Both the position numbers and the translations under genes were made by a program. This document shows positions 43,984-53,099 of a stretch of DNA of 64,000 nucleotides, one piece after another. The stretch is taken from NCBI RefSeq assembly GCF_021403115.1, contig NZ_JAJSSH010000007.1, positions 164,769-228,768 of the forward strand, written 5' to 3'. The notes below the pieces were generated by a model. That model was given only the letters and a program-made list of their open reading frames with translations, made no database searches and was not told the origin of the DNA. The stretch is from Sphingobium sufflavum (GTDB lineage Bacteria; Pseudomonadota; Alphaproteobacteria; Sphingomonadales; Sphingomonadaceae). Within the stretch, counting starts at the first letter, position 1. Every line of letters begins with the position of its first letter.

Positions 43984-46547
43984 GCGACGCGCAGGGACCG
44001 GCAGTCGACCTGACCAACTGCGACCGGGAGCCGATCCACCAACTGGGCGCGATCCAGCCCTTCGGATTTCTCCTCGCGCTCACCTCCGACTGGACGGTCG
44101 CGCGCGCCTCCGCCAACATCGGCCAGTTTCTGGGCATGGATGCGGATGACGCGATCGGCCTGACCTCCGACAAATTGCTGACGGAGGACGCGATCCACCT
44201 CCTGCGCAACCGCATGATGATGCTGCGCGGGCCGGACGCGGTGGAGCGGATGTTCTCCGTGCCCCTCTCCCTCTCCCAGCCCGACAATCTGTTCGACTGC
44301 GCCATCCATTTTTCCGGCGGTGTGCTTGTGCTGGAAGCGGAGCCGCAGGTTCCCAATCGTTCCATGGACCCCGGCAACCTCGTCCGCGCCTTTCTCTCGC
44401 GCCTCGACGCGACCGAGACGATGGCGAAATTCTTCGACGAGGGCGCACGGCAGATTCGCGCCCTGACCGGCTTCGACCGGGTCATGGTCTATCGCTTCGG
44501 CCGGGACGGCGCGGGCGAAGTGGTGGGAGAGACGGTGCGACCCGGCCTCGGCCGCTTCCTCGGCCTCAACTATCCCGCGTCCGACATTCCGGTGCAGGCC
44601 CGCGCCCTCTATGTCCGCACGCCCTTCCGTATCATCGCGGACATCGGCGCGGAACCGGTCCCCGTCATCCCCGCCCGCAACGAGAAGGACGAACCGCTCG
44701 ACCTCTCCCTGTCCATCCTGCGGTCGGTGTCGCCGATCCACATCGAATATCTCAAGAATATGGGCGTCGGCGCGTCGCTGTCCGTCTCCATCCTCGTCAA
44801 CGGCAAGCTGTGGGGCCTGTTCGCCTGCCATCATTACAAACCGTGCCTCCCCTCCTTCGAGCAACGCACGCTGGCCGAACTGTCCGGCCAGATGTTCGCG
44901 CTGAAGCTGGAGAGCCGGGAGCATCGCGACCTGGCCGATTATGACGTGCGCGCCCGTGCGGCGGGCGACCGGCTGCTCGCCGCGCTGGCCGGGGACATGG
45001 CGATCCTCAACGATGTGGACTGGGTCGCGGAAACATTGGGTGAAATCGTACCCTGCGACGGCGTCGCGGTGATGATGAACGGTGCGGTCGCGACCAGCGG
45101 CTATACCCCGCCATCGCTCGCCATCCATCCCATCGTCCGCCGCCTCTCCGCGATGGAGGGCAATGCGGTGAGCGCCACCGACCATCTTTCCGCCATCATC
45201 CCCGGCGCGGACGCCTATGCCGACGATGCGGCGGGGCTGCTCGCTATCCCTATCTCCCGCAAACCGCGTGACTATGTGCTGTTGTTCCGGCGGCAACGGT
45301 TGCGCTCCGTCACCTGGGCGGGCGATCCGCACAAGCCCGCCTCCTATGGACCCAACGGCATCCGCCTGACCCCCCGCGCCAGTTTCGACGCATGGAGCCA
45401 GGAAGTGAGCGGCCATAGCGCGCCCTTCACACAAGCGGAGGTGCGCGTCGCGGAGACGCTGCGGTCCTCGCTGGTGCAGGTGGTGCTGCGCCTGTCGGAG
45501 GATGCGCAGGAAGACAAGCGCCGCGCGTCGGAGCGGCAGGAACTGCTGATCGCGGAGCTCAACCACCGGGTCCGCAATATTCTGGCCCTGATCCGCGGCG
45601 TGGCGCGGCAGTCGAAGGATGGCACGGAGGCCTCCACCAAATTCCTCGCCATGTTCGAGGGGCGAGTGCATGCACTGGCGCGCGCGCATGACCAGATCAC
45701 CCGCGACAATTGGGCGCCCGCCCTGCTGCGCCCGTTGATCGAGACGGAAGCCGACGCCTATATCGGCAAGCAGACCGCGCGGCTGGACCTGTCCGGTCCG
45801 GCGGTGCTGCTGGAACCCAATGCCTTCTCCACCCTGGCGCTCGTTATCCACGAGATGATGACCAACAGTGCGAAATATGGCGCGCTGGTCGACAGCGGAC
45901 GGCTAATCATACGCTGGGCGGTGAATGAGGCGGGCGACCTGCTGATCGACTGGCGCGAACAGGGCGGTCCGGCGGTGCAGGCCCCGAAACGGGAGGGATT
46001 CGGCACCACCATCATCACCAAGTCCATCCCGCACGATCTCGGCGGAGATGCCGATGTGCGCTACAAGCTGGCCGGACTGGAGGCGCAGTTCCGCATCCCC
46101 GCGCGCCATGTGCGCCTCGCCGATCCATCGCACATACCGGAACAACCGGTCATCGCGGTCCATACCAATCTGGCGGCCCGGTCGGAGATGCTGGCGGGCC
46201 TCGTCCTGCTGGTCGAGGACAGCCTCATCATCGCGATGGATGCGGAGGACATGATTCGCGAACTGGGCGCGACGCGCATCGCCGTCGCCTCCAACACCGC
46301 GCAGGCATTGGCGGAAATCGAGCGAGAACAGCCGACGCTTGCCATCCTCGACGTCAATCTGGGCGAGGAAACCAGCCTGCCCATCGCGGAAGCGCTGGCG
46401 CAACGCGGCGTGCCCTTCCTGTTCGCGACCGGCTATGGCGAGCAACTGGACCTGCCCAACCACTTTGTTCATGTGCCGGTGGCCCAAAAACCCTATGATT
46501 CGCACGATCTCTCCGCGCTGCTCACCACACTATCGACCGCCGACTGA
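43980..46547 (+). CDS. bphP: Bacteriophytochrome HWE-type histidine kinase with C-terminal receiver
   Basis: An 855-residue red/far-red photoreceptor. Domains are PAS (1-115) with the biliverdin-binding Cys14 in DLTNCDREPIH, GAF (135-300) with the YPASDIP motif near 200, PHY (315-490) with the tongue motif PRASF, then an HWE/HisKA_2 kinase. The kinase phosphoacceptor is in AELNHRVRNILALI (His about 528), with an N box HEMMTNSAKYGAL and DWREQGGP. The last 120 residues form a receiver (VLLVEDS, Asp about 791 in LAILDVNLGE, ATGYG, KPY). Kinase and receiver in one chain suggest internal phosphotransfer or phosphate-sink control. It is co-translated with bphO. No PhyR/NepR gene is nearby. Confidence 0.95.
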   Translation: MSDAQGPAVDLTNCDREPIHQLGAIQPFGFLLALTSDWTVARASANIGQFLGMDADDAIGLTSDKLLTEDAIHLLRNRMMMLRGPDAVERMFSVPLSLSQPDNLFDCAIHFSGGVLVLEAEPQVPNRSMDPGNLVRAFLSRLDATETMAKFFDEGARQIRALTGFDRVMVYRFGRDGAGEVVGETVRPGLGRFLGLNYPASDIPVQARALYVRTPFRIIADIGAEPVPVIPARNEKDEPLDLSLSILRSVSPIHIEYLKNMGVGASLSVSILVNGKLWGLFACHHYKPCLPSFEQRTLAELSGQMFALKLESREHRDLADYDVRARAAGDRLLAALAGDMAILNDVDWVAETLGEIVPCDGVAVMMNGAVATSGYTPPSLAIHPIVRRLSAMEGNAVSATDHLSAIIPGADAYADDAAGLLAIPISRKPRDYVLLFRRQRLRSVTWAGDPHKPASYGPNGIRLTPRASFDAWSQEVSGHSAPFTQAEVRVAETLRSSLVQVVLRLSEDAQEDKRRASERQELLIAELNHRVRNILALIRGVARQSKDGTEASTKFLAMFEGRVHALARAHDQITRDNWAPALLRPLIETEADAYIGKQTARLDLSGPAVLLEPNAFSTLALVIHEMMTNSAKYGALVDSGRLIIRWAVNEAGDLLIDWREQGGPAVQAPKREGFGTTIITKSIPHDLGGDADVRYKLAGLEAQFRIPARHVRLADPSHIPEQPVIAVHTNLAARSEMLAGLVLLVEDSLIIAMDAEDMIRELGATRIAVASNTAQALAEIEREQPTLAILDVNLGEETSLPIAEALAQRGVPFLFATGYGEQLDLPNHFVHVPVAQKPYDSHDLSALLTTLSTAD

Positions 46548-46594
46548 TCGCAGGGCGTTGGACAAGCGCGCCCGATAGGATAGCCTGTACGACC

Positions 46595-47362
46595 ATGAGC
46601 AAAGGGCAAAAAGAGGCGGGCGCCGGCCTGCAAAGCGCGACGGTGGCCGTCTATTCGCTGAAAGGCGGCGTGGGCAAGACGACCTTTGCGGTCAATCTGG
46701 CCTGGGCATCGGCTCGGCTGTCGCGCCGCCGCACCCTGCTGTGGGATCTCGACCCGCAGGCCGCATCGACATGGCTGCTGACGGAGGGCAACGGGCTGGG
46801 TTCCGAGGCGCAGGCGGTATTCTCCCGCTCAGTCGATGCCCGCAGCCTGTGCCAGCCATCCCGGTTCGACGGGATCGACGTGCTGGGGGCCGACACCTCG
46901 CTGCGCGGACTCGACCGCATGTTGTTCGACCTCGGCAAGAAAAAACGGCTCGCCCGGCTGCTCGATGGCCTGTCGAGCGATTATGATCGCATCATCCTCG
47001 ACTGCCCACCCGGCCTGACCGAAACGGCGGAACAGGTGTTGCAGGCGGCGGACCTGGTCATCGTACCGGTTATCCCATCCCCCCTGTCGCAGCGTGCGCT
47101 GGGCGAAGTCGCGCGTTTCCTGATGCAAAAAGGCGGCCGCCATCCGCCGATCCTGCCCGTCTACTCCATGGTCGACCGCCGCCGCAGCCTGCACAGCCGC
47201 GCGATGGCGGACCAGCCCGACTGGCCGGTCATCAGCATGGCGAGCGCGATCGAGCAAATGACGGTCAAGCGCGCGCCCCTGGGAGAATTCGCCGCGAGCA
47301 GCCCCGCCGCCGCCAGCTACGCCAGCCTGTGGACCGCCATTGAGCGACGACTTCAGAAATAG
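46595..47362 (+). CDS. ParA family ATPase
   Basis: A 255-residue P-loop ATPase. The deviant Walker A KGGVGKTTFAVNLA (signature lysine present), LLWDLDPQAAST (Walker A' region) and IILDCPPGLTETAEQ (Walker B) are intact, followed by VIVPVIPSPLSQRAL. There is no ParB gene or parS-like site beside it, so it is more likely an orphan positioning ATPase than a plasmid or chromosome segregation pair. It starts about 50 bases after the phytochrome stop and could be cotranscribed. The cargo is unknown. Confidence 0.88.
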   Translation: MSKGQKEAGAGLQSATVAVYSLKGGVGKTTFAVNLAWASARLSRRRTLLWDLDPQAASTWLLTEGNGLGSEAQAVFSRSVDARSLCQPSRFDGIDVLGADTSLRGLDRMLFDLGKKKRLARLLDGLSSDYDRIILDCPPGLTETAEQVLQAADLVIVPVIPSPLSQRALGEVARFLMQKGGRHPPILPVYSMVDRRRSLHSRAMADQPDWPVISMASAIEQMTVKRAPLGEFAASSPAAASYASLWTAIERRLQK

Positions 47363-47401
47363 GCTGGGAAGGTCGGGCTTTTCGGGAAGCCCCCGTTTCG
47401 T

Positions 47402-48190
47402 TCAGGCCACCAGTTTCCGCCTGCCCACCCTGTCCTGCTCGTCGGACCGCAGGGTCAGCACCGCCACGCCCGATGCCGTGACGGCGACGGTATGCTCAAA
47501 CTGCGCGGAGAGCGACCCGTCCTGCGTCACGACGGTCCAGCCGTCATCCTCCGTTCGCACGCTCCGGCGACCCCGGTTGAGCATCGGCTCAATCGTAAAA
47601 ACCATGCCTTCTCGCAGAACGAGGCCGGTTCCCGGCTTGCCGAAATGCAGAACCTGCGGCTCCTCATGCATTTCCCGGCCGATGCCATGGCCGCAATATT
47701 CGCGCACGACGGAATAGCCATGCCGTTTGGCATGGCGTTCGATCGCCCAGCCAATGTCCCCCAACCGCGCGCCCGGACGAACCGCACCTATACCCAGCCA
47801 CAGAGCGTCATAGGTCGCCTGAACCAGACGCTTTGCGGCGGGCGCGACCGTGCCGACCAGATAAGTCTTGCTGGAGTCCGCGATATAACCATTCTTCTCC
47901 AGCGTGATGTCGAGATTGACGATGTCGCCGTCGCGCAGCACCACAGAGGGCGACGGGACGCCGTGGCACACCACGTCATTCACCGAACTGTTCAACACAA
48001 AGCCATAGCCATATTGCCCCTTGCTCGCGGGCCGGGCCTGAAGGTCGTGGACGATGAAATGCTCGACCATGGCGTCGATCCGCAAGGTCGACAGCCCTGT
48101 GAAGGCGGTGCGATCCAGCATTTCGAACACCGACGCCAGCAGCCGGCCGGATTCGGCCAGCAACGCCACCTCTTGCGGGCTTTTCGTCAT
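47402..48190 (-). CDS. map: Methionine aminopeptidase, type I
   Basis: A 262-residue type I methionine aminopeptidase removing N-terminal methionine. All five metal ligands are visible: Asp in NLDITLE, Asp in ADSSKTY, His in CGHGIG, Glu in TIEPML and Glu in QFEHTVA; the substrate His lies in CHGVPS. The start at 48190 overlaps the stop of a ParD-like gene by ATGA, so it is translated from that gene's mRNA. Coupling to a small ribbon-helix-helix protein, rather than to rpsB or radC neighbours, suggests an accessory map copy under autoregulated control. Confidence 0.93.
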   Translation of the reverse strand: MTKSPQEVALLAESGRLLASVFEMLDRTAFTGLSTLRIDAMVEHFIVHDLQARPASKGQYGYGFVLNSSVNDVVCHGVPSPSVVLRDGDIVNLDITLEKNGYIADSSKTYLVGTVAPAAKRLVQATYDALWLGIGAVRPGARLGDIGWAIERHAKRHGYSVVREYCGHGIGREMHEEPQVLHFGKPGTGLVLREGMVFTIEPMLNRGRRSVRTEDDGWTVVTQDGSLSAQFEHTVAVTASGVAVLTLRSDEQDRVGRRKLVA

Positions 48191-48399
48191 GCGTCTTCCA
48201 CCAACAGCGGTTGCGCCGCAACGCCTGCGGAGCGCATCTCCCGCTGGATGATCTCGGTAAAACTGAGCGCCGGATTCGTCTCGCACAGCATCCCGATCTT
48301 GATCCAGTAGGCCGCCTGCGCGTTGATGGACCGGCAGGACAGCTTGCTCACCCGGCGTAGCTGTTCGTGCAGATCATCCTCTATGTTCACGATGCCCAT
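48187..48399 (-). CDS. ParD-like ribbon-helix-helix protein
   Basis: A 70-residue protein starting MGIVNIEDDLHEQLRRVSKL. A beta strand and two helices follow: SCRSINAQAAYWIKIGMLCE and NPALSFTEIIQREM. This matches the ParD_like family (PF11903), related to antitoxin DNA-binding domains. GAGGA lies 7 bases before the ATG at 48399; the upstream Met at 48444 falls inside the operator and is unlikely. Its stop overlaps map. Two copies of a palindromic operator lie directly upstream, so autorepression is expected. No conventional ParE toxin is present. Confidence 0.85.
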   Translation of the reverse strand: MGIVNIEDDLHEQLRRVSKLSCRSINAQAAYWIKIGMLCETNPALSFTEIIQREMRSAGVAAQPLLVEDA

Positions 48400-48410
48400 G
48401 CGAAATTCCT

Positions 48411-48448
48411 CATATGATCCATATGCGATTAATATATGAATCATATAT
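48411..48448 (-). promoter_or_regulatory. Two-site palindromic operator of the ParD-like/map operon
   Basis: Two copies of ATATGRATCATAT lie just upstream of the ParD-like start: 48412-48424 (minus orientation, within CATATGATCCATATG) and 48434-48446. The second is the centre of a perfect 17-bp palindrome ATATATGA-A-TCATATAT (48432-48448). The two centres are 22 bp apart, two helical turns. The region is far more AT-rich than its surroundings and probably includes the -10 region. Confidence 0.7.
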
Positions 48449-48568
48449 CCACAACCCGATGGATTTCACTTACGTCGGGATCGCCTTCGCCTCTTGCCGA
48501 CCCCGCCCTCCCACGATTGCCCCCGCCCCCCTCCCCGTCTATGCCCGGATCAACTGCAGGAGATTGAG

Positions 48569-49351
48569 ATGACCGAACTGGTGCTGGGCACGATCGAGGA
48601 TGGCGTCGCGACGCTGACGTTCAATCGGCCGGAGGCGAGCAATGCCATGAGCATGGACCTTGCCGATGCCCTCTATGCGCTGGTGGAACCTTATGCGCGT
48701 GATCGCTCCGTGCGGGCCTGGCTCATCAACAGCACGGGCAAGAATTTCTGCGCGGGCGGCGATGTCGGCGCGTTCGGCAATACCGATGATCCACAGGGCC
48801 TGATCGGCGCGATGGCCCGGCGGCTGCACGACAGCCTGCGCATCCTGAACGCCCATCGCGCGCCGGTGGTGATGGCGGTGCAGGGCGCGGCGGCGGGCGC
48901 AGGCTTCAGCCTGGTATCGGGCGCGGACATCGCGATCGCGGGCCGGTCTTCCACCTATCTGTGGGCCTATGCCGCGCTGGGGCTGACCTGTGACGGCGGC
49001 TCGACCTGGAACCTGCCCCGCGTCATCGGCCTGCGTCGCGCGCAGGAACTGGCCTTCACCGGCCGTCGCCTCACCGCGGAAGAAGCCGCCGACATCGGCC
49101 TCGTCACCCGCGTCGTCGAGGACGAGGCATTGCAGGAAGAGGCGCTGAAGGTCGCACGGGCTATCGCACAGGGACCGACCGAATCCTTCGGCGCGGTGAA
49201 GCAGTTGTTCGCCAGCAGCTTTGCCAATGACTATGGCACGCAACTGGAAGCGGAGGCGAACGCCATCGCCGCCGCACTGGGCCGCCCCGACGGCGCCAAT
49301 GCGGTGCAGGCGTTCCTGGAAAAGCGCAAACCTGTTTTCACAGGCGAGTGA
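48569..49351 (+). CDS. Enoyl-CoA hydratase/isomerase family protein
   Basis: A 260-residue crotonase-fold protein. The first oxyanion strand is NFCAGGDVGAFG and the second AVQGAAAGAGFSLVSGADIAIA. The usual catalytic Glu position reads GLTCDGGSTWNLPRVIG, resembling PaaG/isomerase-type members where Asp replaces Glu, so isomerisation or another crotonase reaction is as likely as hydration. AGGAG lies 8 bases before the ATG at 48569. The stop overlaps the next gene by GTGA. It is the first of a three-gene run (crotonase, alpha/beta hydrolase, GST) suggesting a small catabolic unit. Confidence 0.9.
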   Translation: MTELVLGTIEDGVATLTFNRPEASNAMSMDLADALYALVEPYARDRSVRAWLINSTGKNFCAGGDVGAFGNTDDPQGLIGAMARRLHDSLRILNAHRAPVVMAVQGAAAGAGFSLVSGADIAIAGRSSTYLWAYAALGLTCDGGSTWNLPRVIGLRRAQELAFTGRRLTAEEAADIGLVTRVVEDEALQEEALKVARAIAQGPTESFGAVKQLFASSFANDYGTQLEAEANAIAAALGRPDGANAVQAFLEKRKPVFTGE

Positions 49352-50268
49352 CCGGCATGGTGGATGGCAACCCGCAAAATGGTGGAGGACTGCACGAGGG
49401 CCTTGGCCCCGTCACCCACCGTTTCGACTCGCAGCGGCTCCGGCTCAGCTATGTCGACTGGGGCAACCCGGACAAGCCGTTGCTGCTGCTCGTCCATGGC
49501 GGCAAGGACCATGCCCGCAACTGGGACTGGGTTGCGGAGCGGCTGCGTCACGACTGGCATGTCGTCTGCCCCGACCTGCGCGGCCATGGCGACAGCGACT
49601 GGTCGCCCGATGGCGCCTATACGATGGAATATATGGCCTGCGACCTCGCCAACCTCGTTTCGCACCTCGGCGCAGAGCACGTTAACATCGTATCGCACAG
49701 CTATGGCGGCGCGATTTCGTTGCGCTACACCGGCCTCTTCCCCGAAAAAGTCCGCCGTCTTGCCGTGATCGAGGGTCTGGCCGCGATGGAGGATTTCCGC
49801 GTCATCCACGACCAGCCGCCGCTCAGCCTGGTCGACCAGTGGCGCGGCTGGATCGAGAAGCGTCAGGCCATGGCCGCCCAGACCCCGCGCACCTTCGCCA
49901 CCATCGAGGAAGGCGTCGAGCGGATGAAGAAGGGCAATTCGAAGCTCTCCGACGAGCAGGCGCGGCACCTCGCCATCTGGGCGATGCGGCGTTTCGAGTC
50001 CGGTCAATATGGCTGGAAGTTCGATCCCTATATTCAGGCGCAGCAGCCGATGGACCCCTCCGACCCGGAGCGACGCGCCATCTGGGGGGCGATCACCTGC
50101 CCGGTGCTGTTGTTCCATGGCAAGGAAAGCTGGGCGCATAATCCCGCCGAGGATGGCCGCGCCGCGATGTTCCGCGACGCTCGCGTCATCAGCATGGAGG
50201 GGGCCGGCCACTGGGTCCACCACGATCGGCTGGACGATTTCGTCGCAGCGGTGCGGGAGTTTCTGTAG
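49348..50268 (+). CDS. Alpha/beta hydrolase
   Basis: A 306-residue alpha/beta-hydrolase. LLLVHGGKDHARNWDW is the oxyanion strand-loop, DLRGHGDS the conserved turn, and the nucleophile elbow is SHSYGGA with Ser in HSYGG. A late Asp region and the catalytic His in EGAGHWVHHD complete the triad. There is no signal peptide. GTG 49348 overlaps the crotonase stop; ATG 49357 is an alternative. It could cleave a CoA thioester, ester or C-C bond formed by its neighbours; the substrate cannot be assigned. Confidence 0.88.
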   Translation: MTGMVDGNPQNGGGLHEGLGPVTHRFDSQRLRLSYVDWGNPDKPLLLLVHGGKDHARNWDWVAERLRHDWHVVCPDLRGHGDSDWSPDGAYTMEYMACDLANLVSHLGAEHVNIVSHSYGGAISLRYTGLFPEKVRRLAVIEGLAAMEDFRVIHDQPPLSLVDQWRGWIEKRQAMAAQTPRTFATIEEGVERMKKGNSKLSDEQARHLAIWAMRRFESGQYGWKFDPYIQAQQPMDPSDPERRAIWGAITCPVLLFHGKESWAHNPAEDGRAAMFRDARVISMEGAGHWVHHDRLDDFVAAVREFL

Positions 50269-50285
50269 GACGAGACTGGAAGGAC

Positions 50286-50939
50286 ATGCCCATGGCCGAT
50301 CTGATCCTGACGACCTTCGACTGGGTGCCCGCTCTGCCGCGCGGCTATGTGCGGGATTTGCGGGTCCGATGGGCGCTGGAGGAGGCCGGCCTGCCCTATC
50401 GGGTCGAGAGCGTGCCCTTTGGCGACCGGGACGCCACGCATTTCCTGCATCAGCCTTTTGGTCAGGTACCCTGGCTGACCGACGGCGACCTCTCCATCTT
50501 CGAAAGCGGCGCGATCCTGCTGCATCTGGGCGAGCGGAGCGGCGCGCTGATGCCGGTCGATCCGCGCGGGCGCAGTGCAGTGCTGGAATGGCTGTTCGCC
50601 GCGTTGAACTCGGTCGAGATGGCGAGCCTGCCCTGGTCGCTGTTGAAGTTCGCCGGGGATAATGAGGGCGCGCCCGGCTCGAAGCAGCTGGACGACTTCC
50701 TCACGATCCGGCTCCGGCATCTGGAGCCGGTGCTGGCTGCGCGGCCATGGCTGGCGGCCGGGCAATTCTCCATCGCGGACATTCTCATGGCGGATGTGCT
50801 GCGTCTGGTCGATCGGTTCGATGGACTGGCGCCCTATCCGGCGTGCCGCACCTATGTCGCCCGCGCCACGGCTCGCCCATCCTTCGCTAAGGCCCATGCA
50901 GACCAGATGGCGCATTTCGCCAAGGCAGATCGGAAATAA
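50286..50939 (+). CDS. Glutathione S-transferase family protein
   Basis: A 217-residue two-domain GST. The thioredoxin-like half shows RGYVRDLRVRWALEEAGLPY, the cis-proline motif GQVPWLTDGD and FESGAILLHLGER (glutathione gamma-glutamyl contact). The helical half has LDDFLTIRLRHLEPVLAARPWLAAGQFSIADI with the N-capping box. ATG 50286 follows GGAAGGAC; ATG 50292 is an alternative with better spacing. It is 17 bases after the hydrolase, likely the same transcript. Confidence 0.9.
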   Translation: MPMADLILTTFDWVPALPRGYVRDLRVRWALEEAGLPYRVESVPFGDRDATHFLHQPFGQVPWLTDGDLSIFESGAILLHLGERSGALMPVDPRGRSAVLEWLFAALNSVEMASLPWSLLKFAGDNEGAPGSKQLDDFLTIRLRHLEPVLAARPWLAAGQFSIADILMADVLRLVDRFDGLAPYPACRTYVARATARPSFAKAHADQMAHFAKADRK

Positions 50940-51050
50940 GCCGACCCGCCGCGCTGCCACATGGGGCGTCGCGGCGGGCCGTCTCCCTCTCCAAAGATCG
51001 GTGCGGTGGCCGGGTGGCCATCGCGAAACACGGTGCCCGAATAGGGCGCT

Positions 51051-52154
51051 CTAGTGCGACATGGCGTCCGTTTTGCCGGGCGGTGTCGCGCCCGTGCGCT
51101 TGGGAATGTCGTTCGCGTTCAGGATGACCGCACCCGTCGGCAATCCGGTCTTGCCCAGATCGGCACGGCGCGCATTCTCCCGCATCACGTTGCGCGGATT
51201 GTCGCGCGCCTCGATCGCGGCGCGGACGTCGGGATCGGCAGCGGCTTCCTCCGGCCGATCGCGGCTGGCCTGCAAACCCAGTTGCGATTCCGCAACCGTG
51301 GACCACGCCAGCACCACCGACATGCGGCGATTGCGCGGGTCGTAGGGGTCGTGAGTGAACGGCTCCCGGTCGGCCACGCCCTCGATGCGCGAGAAGCGAC
51401 GGTTGCTGATGCCGCTACGCGCCAGTTCGACACGGGTCGCTTCGGCACGGGCGGAGGACAACAGCCAGTTGTTCATGCCGCCGCTGGCATAGCCCATGCC
51501 ATCGGTATGGCCGCGCACGATCACCTCGTTCGGCAGGCCGCTGATCGCCTTGCCGACCTGCGCGATCAGCTTGCGCGCTTCGGGGGCCAGCTTGTCGTTG
51601 CCGCTGCCGAACATCGCGAAATCCGCCTCGTCGATCAGGTCGATCCGCAGACCTTCCTTCGTCTCCGTAAACTTGATGTTCTTGGCAAGGCGACGCAACG
51701 TCTCCTCCTTGGCCAGCTTGTCGAGCACGGCCTTCTTGAGCGATTCGAATTTCTGCCGGTCGCGATCCTTCAGGGCCTTGCCGCCTGAATCGCGGGTGCC
51801 GGTGGCGTCGCGCGGGATGGTGATAGCCAGGTTGCCCTGCCCACCCGTGGTCGGATAATTTTCCTTGCCCATCATGCTGTCGCCGCCGAACATGCCGTTG
51901 GAACCGGCGCTGCCCTCCTTGGTCTGGATCAGCGTGGGCGTGAAATAGTCGGCAAGGCCCTTGCGCTGCTTTTCCGTGGTCGCGCCCAGCAACCACATCA
52001 GCAGGAAGAACGCCATCATCGCGGTCACGAAGTCGGCATAGGCCACCTTCCATGCACCGCCATGATGCCCGCCATGACCCTCGACGATGATCTTCTTGAC
52101 GATGATCGGTCTTGGCTCAGGCTCGTTCGCTTTTTTCTTGGCTGGTCCGGCCAT
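51051..52154 (-). CDS. motB: Flagellar motor stator protein MotB
   Basis: A 367-residue stator subunit. An N-terminal cytoplasmic tail with a His/Gly patch (GHGGHHGG) leads to one membrane helix, WKVAYADFVTAMMAFFLLMW, carrying the proton-binding Asp41. The periplasmic linker includes NYPTTGGQG, and the OmpA/peptidoglycan-binding domain has VIVRGHTDGMGYASGG, LSSARAEATR and RIEGVADREPF. The C-terminal 80 residues extend beyond E. coli MotB. It follows motA by about 20 bases. Confidence 0.94.
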   Translation of the reverse strand: MAGPAKKKANEPEPRPIIVKKIIVEGHGGHHGGAWKVAYADFVTAMMAFFLLMWLLGATTEKQRKGLADYFTPTLIQTKEGSAGSNGMFGGDSMMGKENYPTTGGQGNLAITIPRDATGTRDSGGKALKDRDRQKFESLKKAVLDKLAKEETLRRLAKNIKFTETKEGLRIDLIDEADFAMFGSGNDKLAPEARKLIAQVGKAISGLPNEVIVRGHTDGMGYASGGMNNWLLSSARAEATRVELARSGISNRRFSRIEGVADREPFTHDPYDPRNRRMSVVLAWSTVAESQLGLQASRDRPEEAAADPDVRAAIEARDNPRNVMRENARRADLGKTGLPTGAVILNANDIPKRTGATPPGKTDAMSH

Positions 52155-52175
52155 TGCTACTGTCCCCTAAATCGC

Positions 52176-53039
52176 TCAGCGGCCGCGCATGCCGTCGAAC
52201 ACTTCGGCAAAGCCGGGCTGGTTCGCATGGGTAAGGTTGGAGCGCGCCGCCTCGATCACCAGCGGCTGCGGGTGGCCATGCAGCGATGCGACGATGATCT
52301 GCTTGACGACATGATACATGGCGCCATCCGCCTCGATCACGCCGCGGCAGCGGGTGGCGAAGGGAGCGACAAGGCCATAGGCCAGCAAAATACCGAGGAA
52401 GGTACCGACAAGCGCCGAACCGATCATCGCACCCAGGATTTCCGGCGGCTTGTCGATGGAACCCATGGTCTTGACCACGCCCAGAACGGCCGCGACGATG
52501 CCCAGCGCCGGAAAGGCGTCGGCAAGGCTCTGAAGGCCGTCCGCAGGCTTGATCGCCTCATGGTGGTGGGTCTTGAGGGCATTATCCATCACATCCTCGA
52601 CCGCATGCGGGTCGAGCGTGCCGGACGACACGACGACGAGGCGCAGTGTGTCGCAGATCAGGTGGATCAGCGCGCTGTCCTTCATCAGCTTGGGATATTC
52701 GGCAAACACCGCGGAGCTTTTCGGATCCTCGATATGCGGCTCCAGCGCCACGGGGCCTTCGACGCGCAGCATCTTCATCAGCTTGCTGACAAGGAAGATG
52801 CAGTCGAGGAAATCCTGTTTCTTGTACTGCGCGCCCTTGAACACCTTGCCCAGACCGCCGCCCAGCGCCTTGAGGTCCGCGCCGCTGTTGCCGATGATGA
52901 GCGCACCCACCGCCGCACCGCCGATGATGAGCATTTCGTGCGGCAATGCGTGCAGCACTGGCCCGAGGTCGCCTCCGGTGAAGGCGAAGCCGCCAAAGAC
53001 CATGACGAGAAGGACAACGATGCCAATACCTGCAAACAT
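52176..53039 (-). CDS. motA: Flagellar motor stator protein MotA
   Basis: A 287-residue stator subunit with four membrane helices (residues 3-20, about 32-50, 168-190, 200-222). The proton-channel prolines lie in ADAFPALGIVAAVLGVVK and DKPPEILGAMIGSALVG. The cytoplasmic loop between helices 2 and 3 carries the charged FliG-contact region (SKLMKMLRVEG). The start at 53039 (MFAGIGIVV) has GGGGATTGAG upstream. The gene has its own sigma-28-like promoter and is separated from flgL by a terminator. Confidence 0.94.
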   Translation of the reverse strand: MFAGIGIVVLLVMVFGGFAFTGGDLGPVLHALPHEMLIIGGAAVGALIIGNSGADLKALGGGLGKVFKGAQYKKQDFLDCIFLVSKLMKMLRVEGPVALEPHIEDPKSSAVFAEYPKLMKDSALIHLICDTLRLVVVSSGTLDPHAVEDVMDNALKTHHHEAIKPADGLQSLADAFPALGIVAAVLGVVKTMGSIDKPPEILGAMIGSALVGTFLGILLAYGLVAPFATRCRGVIEADGAMYHVVKQIIVASLHGHPQPLVIEAARSNLTHANQPGFAEVFDGMRGR

Positions 53040-53099
53040 CTCAATCCCCGTATTCACAAAAATCTGGTCCGCCTGTCTGATGACGGGCTTCACTGCTAT

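Noticed and set aside
43824..45851. 675-codon minus-strand open frame
   Set aside because: It is antisense to the bacteriophytochrome, whose domains are unmistakable. Shadow.
46595..47362. Plasmid or chromosome partition locus (parAB)
   Set aside because: Only a ParA-type ATPase is present. There is no ParB, no parS-like repeat array and no replication gene.
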